Shown in pieces: positions 1 through 6,357 of a DNA stretch of 17,501 nucleotides. The position numbers and the translations under genes are program-made. The notes beneath the pieces are model-generated. The model was not told the DNA's origin and searched no databases. It worked only from the letters and a program-made list of their open reading frames with translations. The DNA is from Pseudomonadota bacterium. Its GTDB lineage: Bacteria > Pseudomonadota > Gammaproteobacteria > Xanthomonadales > Xanthomonadaceae. Position 1 is the first letter of the stretch. Each line of letters opens with the position of its first letter. The stretch is from positions 1 through 17,501 of the forward strand of contig JANXZP010000078.1 in assembly GCA_025355485.1 (NCBI GenBank). The letters are read 5' to 3'.

Positions 1-127
1 CGATCAGGATCAGCGGCCACCAGGTCGCGATCAGGCGACCGAAGTTGATGCCGCCGATACCGAGGTTCTGCAGCAGGAACAGCACGCCGAGGGTAATCAG
101 GATGAGCGGTGCAAGGCCATGTTTCAT
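1..127 (-). CDS. LiaF/DUF5668-like small membrane protein (N-terminal part only)
   Basis: Only the first 42 codons lie in the window; the gene continues beyond base 1. The visible peptide starts MKHGLAPLILITLGVLFLL. It has one hydrophobic helix (about residues 6-20), a short loop with Gly and Asn, then a second hydrophobic stretch beginning around a WWPLILI motif. That paired-helix pattern, with Trp-Trp-Pro opening the second helix, is typical of the LiaI/LiaF-type transmembrane region (DUF5668). Such proteins are often membrane regulators of envelope-stress sensing or small accessory membrane proteins. The ATG at 125-127 is the only plausible start, because the same frame reaches the stop codon of the upstream gene at 170-172 with no other ATG or GTG between. 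No clear Shine-Dalgarno sequence precedes it. It lies 42 bases downstream of the DUF885 gene on the same strand and may be co-transcribed. The family call is moderate; any role is inference. Confidence 0.6.
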   Translation of the reverse strand, partial: MKHGLAPLILITLGVLFLLQNLGIGGINFGRLIATWWPLILI

Positions 128-169
128 GGGATGGCTACTCGATGGGTGAGGGTAGGGGTATGCCGACGG

Positions 170-1984
170 TCAGTGCGATGCCGCCGGCGAGGTCGTTGCA
201 GTCGCGGCAGCATGCCACAGCAGCGCCTCAGGCCTGCCGCCGAGCATCTGCGCGCGTACCAGTGGGATCGGCGGGCCGCCGTAGCTCAGGAACTGGTCGT
301 GGAAGGCTTTCCAGCCCGCACGGCCGCCGCGCGTCTTCGTCCAGTCTTCGCGCAGCTGCATGATCATCAGCTTGCCGAGCGTGTAGTTCAGGTAGGCCGG
401 ATCGTAGGTGCCGCGCGCGGCCTGCTGGCGCGCATTGCCGGGATCCTGGAAGGCTTGTTCGCGGAACATTTTTTCCGAGTCGGCCATCGTCATGCCGCCA
501 GTGTGCATGCCGATCGACGACACGAAGCGCACGTTGCGCAGCAACGCTTCGATGAGCTGGCCGATATGCACTTCGGGCGTGGCGTCCTGCAGGCCGGCGT
601 CGTACATCATCTCCTCGCAGTAGTGCGCCCAGCCCTCGGCGTAGGCGTAACCGACGAACAGGCGGCCGAAGATCCAGTCGGAACGGTTCGCGTGCAGGAA
701 CTGCACGAAATGGCCAGGAAAGACCTCGTGCGCCGAGGTGAACAGCAACACGTCTTTGCCCGGCACGTAGGCGTCCTGCTCGGCCTTCGGCCATTTCGGA
801 TCCGGCGGCGCGATGTAGTACACCGACGCCAGGCCTTTTTCGTACGGGCCTGGAATCTCGATGTAGGCGAAGTTCCAGCGATTGAACGGCGGCGCCTCGT
901 CGACCTTCGCCTGCTCGGTGCCCGGAATCGTCATGAGGTCCTTGTCGATGATGAATTGGCGCAATCCGGTCAGCTGCGCGCGCGCGCCTTCGACCGCGCC
1001 GCCGGTGGGTTTGTCGGCTTCGACCTTCGCGACGCAATCGGCCAGCGGTTTGCCGGGCAGGTATTGATCGCACGCGGATTTGAGCGACGCCAGGTTGCGC
1101 GCGAGGTCGTCATCGCCGGCCTTCCTGAGCTGATCCAGCGGCATGTCCACGCGTTCGGTCGCATGCAGCATCTTCGCGAATTTGTCCGGACCGAGCGCGA
1201 AGTCCTGCGTCGCATTCGGTTTCTGCGCTTTCAACCAGCCGGAGAAATCGCGCATCGTCGCGATCGCTTTCGCGTTCGATGCCTTGAAATGTTCCTGCAG
1301 CGCCTTGTCGTCCACCGAAGTGAACGCCTTGGGTACGTCGTTCTGGAAGAAATCCGCGAGCCCGCCGTACACGCCGGCGCCGTAGTCGACATAGCTCGCG
1401 GCCAGCGGCGCCTGCAGGTTCGCGCGGATCTGCGCGATCGCCGCGGGCAGGTTGTCCTCGTATTTCACGAACGCGGCCATGCGTTGCGGCAATGGTGCGT
1501 ACTCGCGGGTCAGATACATGCTCGGCGAAACGCCGTCGGTATAGAACGCCGGGTTGTGCTGCGGAAAACCGGAGTCCTCCGTCCAGAACAAGGCCTTGTC
1601 GATCACCGCGAGCACGTACTCACGCTGGAAGTGTTGGGTCGCGTCGAGCTTGTCGTCGGTGAACGCGGCGAATCCATCGCGCTGCCCATGCAGCCACGCG
1701 ATGTTCTCCTTCAGGCCGGCTGAACTCCAGTCGGGCAGCTTGCCGTCGAATTCGTGCTTGCCGGCGCCCGCGGCGTCGGTCGGATTGCGCTGGAACCAGC
1801 CCGCGATGAAGGCGTCCACCTGGGATTGCCAGGCGGGGTTGGGTTTGGCGCTGGCAGGCGTCGCTGCGACCGGTTGCGCTGCAGTCATCGCGGAGGATGC
1901 GGGCGCACGATCGCAGGAGGCAGTGAGCGCAAGCACGAGTGCGATGGGCAGCAGGGTGTAACGAAGCGGGACTGGCTGGCGCAT
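170..1984 (-). CDS. DUF885 family lipoprotein, putative zinc metallopeptidase
   Basis: The product is 604 residues, the usual size for the DUF885 family. Residues 1-24 form a signal peptide with a hydrophobic core ending in LTASC, so Cys24 is the likely lipidation site. Asp follows it at +2, which in enterobacteria favours retention in the inner membrane. A low-complexity Ala/Pro linker follows, then the DUF885 domain. The metal-site signature is visible: HEVFPGH at residues 419-425 (HExxxGH, as in the family's HE-PGH-Q motif, with Gln428), and EGWAHYCEE at 450-458, which supplies the likely third ligand. The family is thought to contain exported zinc carboxypeptidase- or aminopeptidase-like enzymes; the substrate is unknown here. 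The start at 1984 is chosen because GGAG at 1991-1994 sits 6 bases upstream and it begins directly with the signal peptide. A longer frame to 2125 would put unlikely sequence before it. A promoter is visible at 2013-2042. Confidence 0.9.
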   Translation of the reverse strand: MRQPVPLRYTLLPIALVLALTASCDRAPASSAMTAAQPVAATPASAKPNPAWQSQVDAFIAGWFQRNPTDAAGAGKHEFDGKLPDWSSAGLKENIAWLHGQRDGFAAFTDDKLDATQHFQREYVLAVIDKALFWTEDSGFPQHNPAFYTDGVSPSMYLTREYAPLPQRMAAFVKYEDNLPAAIAQIRANLQAPLAASYVDYGAGVYGGLADFFQNDVPKAFTSVDDKALQEHFKASNAKAIATMRDFSGWLKAQKPNATQDFALGPDKFAKMLHATERVDMPLDQLRKAGDDDLARNLASLKSACDQYLPGKPLADCVAKVEADKPTGGAVEGARAQLTGLRQFIIDKDLMTIPGTEQAKVDEAPPFNRWNFAYIEIPGPYEKGLASVYYIAPPDPKWPKAEQDAYVPGKDVLLFTSAHEVFPGHFVQFLHANRSDWIFGRLFVGYAYAEGWAHYCEEMMYDAGLQDATPEVHIGQLIEALLRNVRFVSSIGMHTGGMTMADSEKMFREQAFQDPGNARQQAARGTYDPAYLNYTLGKLMIMQLREDWTKTRGGRAGWKAFHDQFLSYGGPPIPLVRAQMLGGRPEALLWHAAATATTSPAASH

Positions 1985-2012
1985 GGGGAACTCCGCGAAG
2001 AAGTTGCGGAAG

Positions 2013-2042
2013 ACTATAATGAATATGCGCCTGGCGTGGCAA
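2013..2042 (-). promoter_or_regulatory. Sigma-70-type promoter for the DUF885 gene
   Basis: Read on the minus strand, TTGCCA (2042-2037) and TATAGT (2018-2013) are separated by 18 bases. Each hexamer matches the sigma-70 consensus at five of six positions. Transcription would start near 2006, leaving a leader of about 20 bases that contains the GGAG ribosome site at 1994-1991. The placement is well suited to the DUF885 start at 1984. Call from sequence pattern only. Confidence 0.55.
2015..2020 (+). promoter_or_regulatory. Perfect TATAAT -10 box facing the small exported protein gene
   Basis: The plus strand carries an exact TATAAT at 2015-2020, interleaved with the minus-strand -10 box at 2013-2018. 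No TTGACA-like hexamer lies 16-18 bases upstream; that stretch (1991-1998) is GC-rich. Transcription from here would start near 2027, about 46 bases before the ATG at 2073. It may be a weak or activator-dependent divergent promoter. Confidence 0.35.
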
Positions 2043-2072
2043 AGTGCCGCGCTGCCGGAGTGGAGAAATGCG

Positions 2073-2447
2073 ATGCATCGTCGCTGCCTGGCCATCGCCC
2101 TGTCCGTGCTGCTGCCGTTCGGCAATGCATGCGCCGCGGACAGCTACACGGGCGACGATCTCGTCCCGGACACCGCGACCGCGGTCCGCCTCGCGACCGT
2201 CCTGCTGCAGCAGGCTTTGGGACCGAAACAGTTCAAGCCCGAGCTGGCGCACGCATCGCTGCGGGCCGAGTCCGATGGCGACGCGTGGATCGTGTCGCGG
2301 GTTCGCGACAAGGCCGCCTGTCCCCATCGGCCTCCGAAGCCGGAGAATGGTGTCGAAACCATCTGCACTTCATTCGGCGGCGGGCATCCGGTGATCCGCA
2401 TCGCGAAGCACGATGCGCGAGTGGAGAGCTTGACCTTTACGCGATAA
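2073..2447 (+). CDS. Small exported protein resembling NTF2-fold immunity proteins
   Basis: The product is 124 residues. Residues 1-21 form a signal peptide (two Arg, a hydrophobic core, cleavage near ACA-A). The mature part opens with GDDLVPDTATAVRLAT (27-42), then a KQFKPEL segment (52-58), an AWIV strand (71-74) and a final GGGHPVIRI strand (102-110). This order (LVPD-x-x-TA, KPF/KPEL, W-V, then G-x-P-x-I-x-I) resembles the NTF2-fold immunity family (Imm-NTF2-2, Pfam PF15631), whose members often have a periplasmic signal. The start at 2073 has GGAG at 2062-2065. A longer form from an ATG further upstream is possible but would bury the signal peptide. No toxin gene is adjacent. It stands alone, divergent from the DUF885 gene, and its stop codon directly abuts that of the convergent pxpC. 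Family resemblance is recalled, not searched; the role is unknown. Confidence 0.65.
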   Translation: MHRRCLAIALSVLLPFGNACAADSYTGDDLVPDTATAVRLATVLLQQALGPKQFKPELAHASLRAESDGDAWIVSRVRDKAACPHRPPKPENGVETICTSFGGGHPVIRIAKHDARVESLTFTR

Positions 2448-3413
2448 TCACAAGGGGCGTCGTCGCTCGATCGCGAGCGCGATCCGCGCCAACCGCGCGC
2501 GCTGTTCGGTGTTGATGCGATGGGCTTCGCGATGATCGACCGACACGAAACGCAGATGCTGGCCGGCGCGGCGTTGCGCGAGCCGCGGCAGGTCGGCGGC
2601 GATCACGTGGCCGATGCGCGGATAGCCGCCGACGGTCTGCGCGTCGGCGAGCAGGACGATGGGTTGGCCGTCCGGCGGCAATTGCACGGTGCCGGGAACC
2701 ACCGGTTCCGAGATGCGCTCGCGCAGATCGGCGACGCGAAGCGCTTCGCCACGCAGTCGCAGACCCTGGCGATCGCTCGCCGCATCGACGGCGAATTCCT
2801 GCGCATGCAGCGCATCGGCCGGTATCGTCGCATCGCTGCCCGGTACTACGCTCACGGCGATGCTGTCGGAAAAATCCAGGTCGGTGTCGGCATCGATCCA
2901 CCACCCCGCGATGCCCGGCGCATCGGACGAAGTGACGGCAGCATGCGGCAGGCCCAGCCGCAACAGGTCGCCCGCGCGCAATGCGCGGCCATTGTGGCCG
3001 CCGAAACGTCCGCGCAGATCGGTGCTGCGGCTTCCGAGCACGGGCAGAGTGTCGATCCCGCCATCGATCGCGAGATACGCGCGGACGCCGCGCCGGCATG
3101 CGCCGAAAGTCAGCATGCAGCCTGCAGGCAGTGCGATCGGTCGCCAGCCCGGCAATGCGACGCCATCGGCGTGCGCATCGATCGTCGCGCCGCACAGCGC
3201 GATCGTCGTCGCGCGCTGCAACCGGATCGTCGGGCCGGTCACGGTGATTTCGATCGCTGCCGCGTGGCTGTCGTTGCCGACCAGCAGATTCGCGATTTCG
3301 AAGGAATGGCGATCCGCCGCACCGCCCGTGCCGACGCCGCATGCGCGCGATCCGCTCCGGCCCGCGTCCTGCACGGTCGTCAACATGCCGGGGCCGATGA
3401 TCTCGATACTCAT
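2448..3413 (-). CDS. pxpC: 5-oxoprolinase subunit PxpC (KipA/biotin-dependent carboxyltransferase family)
   Basis: The product is 321 residues, the usual size for PxpC. Visible family landmarks are VQDAGR near the N-terminus (14-19), GACRRGVRAYLAIDGG (104-119), EPVVPGTVQLPPDG (236-249) and TVGGYP (260-265). With PxpA and PxpB it forms the ATP-dependent enzyme that opens 5-oxoproline (pyroglutamate) to glutamate in the cytoplasm, clearing a spontaneous by-product of glutamine and glutathione metabolism. The ATG at 3413 overlaps the pxpB stop by four bases (ATGA), so the two are translationally coupled. That overlap also decides this start over a longer frame reaching 3551. It is the last gene of a four-gene minus-strand unit. 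The expected third subunit gene, pxpA, is not next to it. Confidence 0.93.
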   Translation of the reverse strand: MSIEIIGPGMLTTVQDAGRSGSRACGVGTGGAADRHSFEIANLLVGNDSHAAAIEITVTGPTIRLQRATTIALCGATIDAHADGVALPGWRPIALPAGCMLTFGACRRGVRAYLAIDGGIDTLPVLGSRSTDLRGRFGGHNGRALRAGDLLRLGLPHAAVTSSDAPGIAGWWIDADTDLDFSDSIAVSVVPGSDATIPADALHAQEFAVDAASDRQGLRLRGEALRVADLRERISEPVVPGTVQLPPDGQPIVLLADAQTVGGYPRIGHVIAADLPRLAQRRAGQHLRFVSVDHREAHRINTEQRARLARIALAIERRRPL

Positions 3414-4147
3414 CGCGCGTGCTCGTTCAATGCATCGAACCTTGCGGCGTCGATCGCGACGAATCGCACGCGATCGCCCGCGCGCAGCAGGCCAGGCGGG
3501 TCGCGCTGCGCGTCGAACAGGCGCAACGGCGTGCGTCCGATCAGCTGCCATCCACCGGGACCGGACTGCGGATAGATGCCGGTCTGCGCGCCGCCGACGC
3601 CGACGCTGCCGGCGGGCACGTGTGTGCGCGGAGAGGCAACGCGCGGCATTGCGAGCGACGCATCGAGGCCGAGCAGGTACGGAAATCCCGGCGCGAATCC
3701 GAGCATCGCGACCGTGTATTCGGCGGCGGTATGGCGTGCGGCGACATCCTCGATCGCGATGCCTGTGTGCGCGGCGAGCGCAGCAAGATCCGGGCCGTCA
3801 TCGCCGCCATAGTGCGCCGGAATCTCGATCGTCCGCGCAGTGTCGTTCGCCGTATCGGGTAATGGCGAGTGCAATCGCGCGGTGATCCATGCGATCGCCA
3901 CTTCCAGCGGGTCGTGTTTGAATGCATCAGCGTCGAACGAGCCCGCATCGCCGATCCGCGTGACATCCGTATGCAGCGCAAGGCTCGCATAAGCAGGCGT
4001 GACCTCGATCAGCCAGTCCGGCGCTTCAGACGACAGCGCTGCCACCCATGCATGCACGCGTTGATTGATCGCCGCGTCGATGCGATCGCCGAATCGCAGC
4101 AGCAAGGCTGCATCGCCGAGGCGTTCGATGGTCGCGATGTCCGCCAT
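3410..4147 (-). CDS. pxpB: 5-oxoprolinase subunit PxpB (KipI/allophanate hydrolase subunit 1 family)
   Basis: The product is 245 residues. It starts with the family's beta-strand opening (LGDAALLLRFGDRID, 10-24). It carries the C-terminal cyclophilin-like domain with HYGGDDGPDLA (112-122), GFAPGFPYL (150-158), VGGAQTGIYP (184-193) and SGPGGWQLIGRTP (195-207), all hallmarks of the KipI/PxpB family. It pairs with PxpC as part of the ATP-dependent 5-oxoprolinase. In Bacillus, the homologue KipI was first described as a kinase inhibitor, but the widespread role is 5-oxoproline cleavage. It overlaps pxpC by four bases and begins 31 bases after the end of the HIT-family gene, consistent with one operon. 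No residues look missing. Confidence 0.93.
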   Translation of the reverse strand: MADIATIERLGDAALLLRFGDRIDAAINQRVHAWVAALSSEAPDWLIEVTPAYASLALHTDVTRIGDAGSFDADAFKHDPLEVAIAWITARLHSPLPDTANDTARTIEIPAHYGGDDGPDLAALAAHTGIAIEDVAARHTAAEYTVAMLGFAPGFPYLLGLDASLAMPRVASPRTHVPAGSVGVGGAQTGIYPQSGPGGWQLIGRTPLRLFDAQRDPPGLLRAGDRVRFVAIDAARFDALNEHAR

Positions 4148-4178
4148 GTTGCATCCGCCCGGACGATGCGTGCGTCGA

Positions 4179-4607
4179 TCAGAACCCGAAGAACTGCCGG
4201 TAGCGGGTCACGCGTGCTTCACCCGCTTCCTTCGTGTAGGGCGCCGATTCGCCCACGCCCCAGACTGGTCGCGGCCAGGCCGCATCGCGGGCGAAACGCG
4301 CGATCACATGCACGTGCAGTTGCGGCACCACGTTGCCGATCATCGCGATATTGATCTTGAGCGGTTTGTGCAGTGCTTTGAACAATTCGCAACAACGGCG
4401 GATTTCCTCGAGCAGCAACGCTTGCTCGTTGTCCTGCAAATCGATGAACTCGCGCAGGTTGGGCCGGCGCGGAACCAGCAGCAGCCAGGGATAACGCGCG
4501 TCCCTCACCAGCCGCACCGCCGACAGCACCGACGGCCCGATCGCCACCGTATCGGCGACGAGCCGGGGATGCATCACGAAACCCTTTTCCGCTTCCTTTA
4601 CCGCCAT
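4179..4607 (-). CDS. HIT-family (histidine triad) nucleotide-binding protein
   Basis: The product is 142 residues. The HIT core is visible: DARYPWLLLVPRR (36-48), NIAMIGNVVPQLHVHVIAR (86-104) and a downstream Trp-Pro (110-111). The histidine triad reads Q96-L-H98-V-H100-V-I, so the first His is Gln, while the middle His98, the nucleotidyl-accepting residue in HIT enzymes, is kept. I recall this Gln variant in a proteobacterial HIT subgroup, so it is probably not a defect. Such proteins hydrolyse or transfer nucleotide monophosphates; the substrate here is unknown. The start at 4607 is supported by a GGGAGAG site 6 bases upstream. An internal ATG at residue 12 begins the conserved part and is the alternative. 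It lies 18 bases after the dienelactone hydrolase-like gene and 31 bases before pxpB. Confidence 0.9.
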   Translation of the reverse strand: MAVKEAEKGFVMHPRLVADTVAIGPSVLSAVRLVRDARYPWLLLVPRRPNLREFIDLQDNEQALLLEEIRRCCELFKALHKPLKINIAMIGNVVPQLHVHVIARFARDAAWPRPVWGVGESAPYTKEAGEARVTRYRQFFGF

Positions 4608-4625
4608 TGCGATCTCTCCCTCGAT

Positions 4626-5333
4626 TCAGAGTCTTTCCAGGAACGCCATCGTGACCGCAAGCGCCTTGTTCGCGCAATCGGCATCGTAATCCGCGCGCAT
4701 CTCGCAATTGAAACCGTGCCCTGCGGGCCACGCGTGGATTTCGGCCCGTGGCTGCGCGTCGCGCGTCGCGGCGATATCGGCGGCAGGAATCGAACCGTCG
4801 CGTTCGCCGAAATGGAACAGCATCGGCGCACGCAGCGGCTCATGGACGAAAGGCATCGTGCGAGCGCCGTAGTAGCTCACCGCGGGCAATCCCAGCCGCG
4901 TGTTGGCGAGGAAGGCCACGCTGCCGCCCCAGCAGTATCCGACGACAGCTACATGCGCATCGTGCGCAACAGCCCGTACATCTTTGTGCCGACTATCCGA
5001 CAAGCGGAGGTTTTCCTTGCGAAGCACTTCTGCGGCGGCGTTCACCGATGCGAGCGCACCGTCGAAACCGATCGCCGTCACCAGTTCGCGCCCGCGCGCG
5101 ATGCCTGCGGCGTCGTAGCCGAGTTCGACGTCGCGTTCGACCGGATCGAACAGCGCCGGCGCGATCGCCGCGTAGCCAAGCCCCGCGAACCGCTCGGTCA
5201 CGCCACGGATGTGCGCGTTGACGCCGAAGATTTCCTGGATCACCACGATGCCGCCGCGCGGTTTGCCGCCCGGCATGGCCTGCCAGGCGCCGATGCGACC
5301 GTTCGGCGTGTCGATCTCGATGCGTTCGCCCAT
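4626..5333 (-). CDS. Dienelactone hydrolase family protein
   Basis: The product is 235 residues with an alpha/beta hydrolase fold. The dienelactone hydrolase triad is complete: Cys134 in GYCWGG (132-137), Asp179 in GERDGSIP and His206 in AGHGFN. QEIFGVN (33-39) carries the conserved Glu34 that contacts the catalytic Cys in studied members. No signal peptide is present, so it is cytoplasmic. Classic members open dienelactone in chlorocatechol breakdown, but no aromatic-degradation gene is nearby and most genomic homologues have unknown ester or lactone substrates. Compared with relatives as I recall them, there is an extra segment of about 20 mostly polar residues (about 105-127) just before the strand leading to the nucleophile. 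The ATG at 5333 has a GGGGAA site just upstream. It is the first gene of the unit that continues into the HIT gene and pxpBC. Confidence 0.9.
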   Translation of the reverse strand: MGERIEIDTPNGRIGAWQAMPGGKPRGGIVVIQEIFGVNAHIRGVTERFAGLGYAAIAPALFDPVERDVELGYDAAGIARGRELVTAIGFDGALASVNAAAEVLRKENLRLSDSRHKDVRAVAHDAHVAVVGYCWGGSVAFLANTRLGLPAVSYYGARTMPFVHEPLRAPMLFHFGERDGSIPAADIAATRDAQPRAEIHAWPAGHGFNCEMRADYDADCANKALAVTMAFLERL

Positions 5334-5463
5334 GTCGTTCCCCGAAAACTCCGACCGATTCTAGCTGCCGCGGCGGCGCGGTGCGATCGACGACGCGCAG
5401 AGCACTTTCACGCCGCGCTTACGCGAGTGTTTCGAATCGGTAGTACGCTCGCATCCAACGCGC

Positions 5464-5472
5464 AGGGGAGAG
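5464..5472 (+). promoter_or_regulatory. Strong ribosome binding site for the cytochrome b gene
   Basis: AGGGGAGAG ends 6 bases before the ATG at 5479. It selects the first Met over a second in-frame Met at residue 8. The 145-base divergent gap upstream (5334-5478) must hold promoters for both directions, but I see no convincing -35/-10 pair in it. Confidence 0.7.
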
Positions 5473-5478
5473 CAAGCG

Positions 5479-6357
5479 ATGGCGGCGACCGAAGCGGCAA
5501 TGAACGAGACGGTGCGCCCGGTTCCGGCGCAACCGCCCGCCTGGACGATCTATCGGCACAGGTTGCCGGTGCGCATCATGCATTGGATCAACGTGGTCTG
5601 CCTGTTCGTGATGATCGGCAGCGGCTTGAATATCTTCAACGCACACCCGGCGCTGTACTGGGGCAAGCAATCGACCTTCAATACGCCGGCATTGGTGCTG
5701 AGTCGCGTGCAGAACAAGGACGGCAGCCTGCGTGGGGTAACCTGGATCGGTACACATCAGTTCGATACCACCGGCGTACTCGGCGTTTCGGCCGGCAGCG
5801 ACGGCAAACCGACCGGTCGCGGATTCCCGTCGTGGGCGACCTTGCCAGGCCCGAGGAACCTCGCTCTGGCGCGCCAATGGCATTTCACCTTCGCGTGGAT
5901 CTTCGCGATCAACGGTTCGCTGTACCTGTTGTGGACGTTCCTCAGCAAACACTTCAGCCGCGACCTCGCGCCGACCGGCAGCGACTGGCGTGGAATCGGG
6001 CGCTCGATCATTGAGCACATGAAATTCAAGCATCCGCATGGCGAGGAAGCCACGCGCTACAACATCCTGCAGAAACTCGCCTACCTCGCCGTGATCCTGG
6101 CATTCGGCCCCGGCATCGTGCTGATGGGGCTGGCGATGTCGCCGCACATGGATACCGTGCTCGGTTGGCTGGTCGATCTGGTCGGCGGACGCCAGTCGGC
6201 GCGCACGATCCATTTCATCATCGCGTTCGGATTCATAGCCTTCATTGCGATCCACCTGTTCGAGGTGCTGATCACCGGCGTGTGGAACAACATCCGTTCG
6301 ATGATCACCGGCAATTACGACGTCCCCGGTGGCAAGGAGAAAAGCCATGAAGGCTAA
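5479..6357 (+). CDS. Di-heme cytochrome b (b561/hydrogenase and thiosulfate-reductase cytochrome b type)
   Basis: The product is 292 residues with about four membrane helices (roughly 33-53, 134-156, 198-218 and 242-268). Likely heme-ligand histidines sit in the helices: His35 (RIMHWIN), His135 (QWHFTF), and His245 and His259, 14 residues apart in the last helix. This matches the pattern of the hydrogenase/formate-dehydrogenase cytochrome b and PhsC-like families, which bind two b hemes. The role is to pass electrons between the quinone pool and a periplasmic partner. A long loop between helices 1 and 2 (about 54-130) holds an Asn/Thr/Gly-rich segment and probably packs against that partner. 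The next gene, a molybdopterin oxidoreductase, overlaps its end by 11 bases and is the obvious partner. Function by family and context; direction of electron flow is inferred. Confidence 0.9.
   Translation: MAATEAAMNETVRPVPAQPPAWTIYRHRLPVRIMHWINVVCLFVMIGSGLNIFNAHPALYWGKQSTFNTPALVLSRVQNKDGSLRGVTWIGTHQFDTTGVLGVSAGSDGKPTGRGFPSWATLPGPRNLALARQWHFTFAWIFAINGSLYLLWTFLSKHFSRDLAPTGSDWRGIGRSIIEHMKFKHPHGEEATRYNILQKLAYLAVILAFGPGIVLMGLAMSPHMDTVLGWLVDLVGGRQSARTIHFIIAFGFIAFIAIHLFEVLITGVWNNIRSMITGNYDVPGGKEKSHEG
6334..6339 (+). promoter_or_regulatory. Ribosome binding site deciding the start of the molybdoenzyme gene
   Basis: AAGGAG lies inside the 3' end of the cytochrome b gene, 7 bases before the ATG at 6347. 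It supports that start, which places the twin-Arg signal at residues 6-8, over an upstream in-frame ATG at 6329. Confidence 0.7.

Noticed and set aside
119..1723. Long open frame on the plus strand opposite the DUF885 gene
   Set aside because: It is antisense to a gene with clear motifs. Its translation is Arg/Val/His-rich, without domains, and is explained by high GC removing stop codons.
2073..2447. A polymorphic-toxin/immunity locus
   Set aside because: The immunity-like gene has no toxin, Rhs, VgrG or secretion gene nearby; its neighbours are a DUF885 lipoprotein and 5-oxoprolinase subunits.
4065..6014. Open frame of about 650 codons on the plus strand
   Set aside because: It spans the antisense of pxpB, HIT and dienelactone hydrolase genes and runs out of frame into the cytochrome b gene. 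The peptide is Arg/His/Gln-rich with no recognisable fold.
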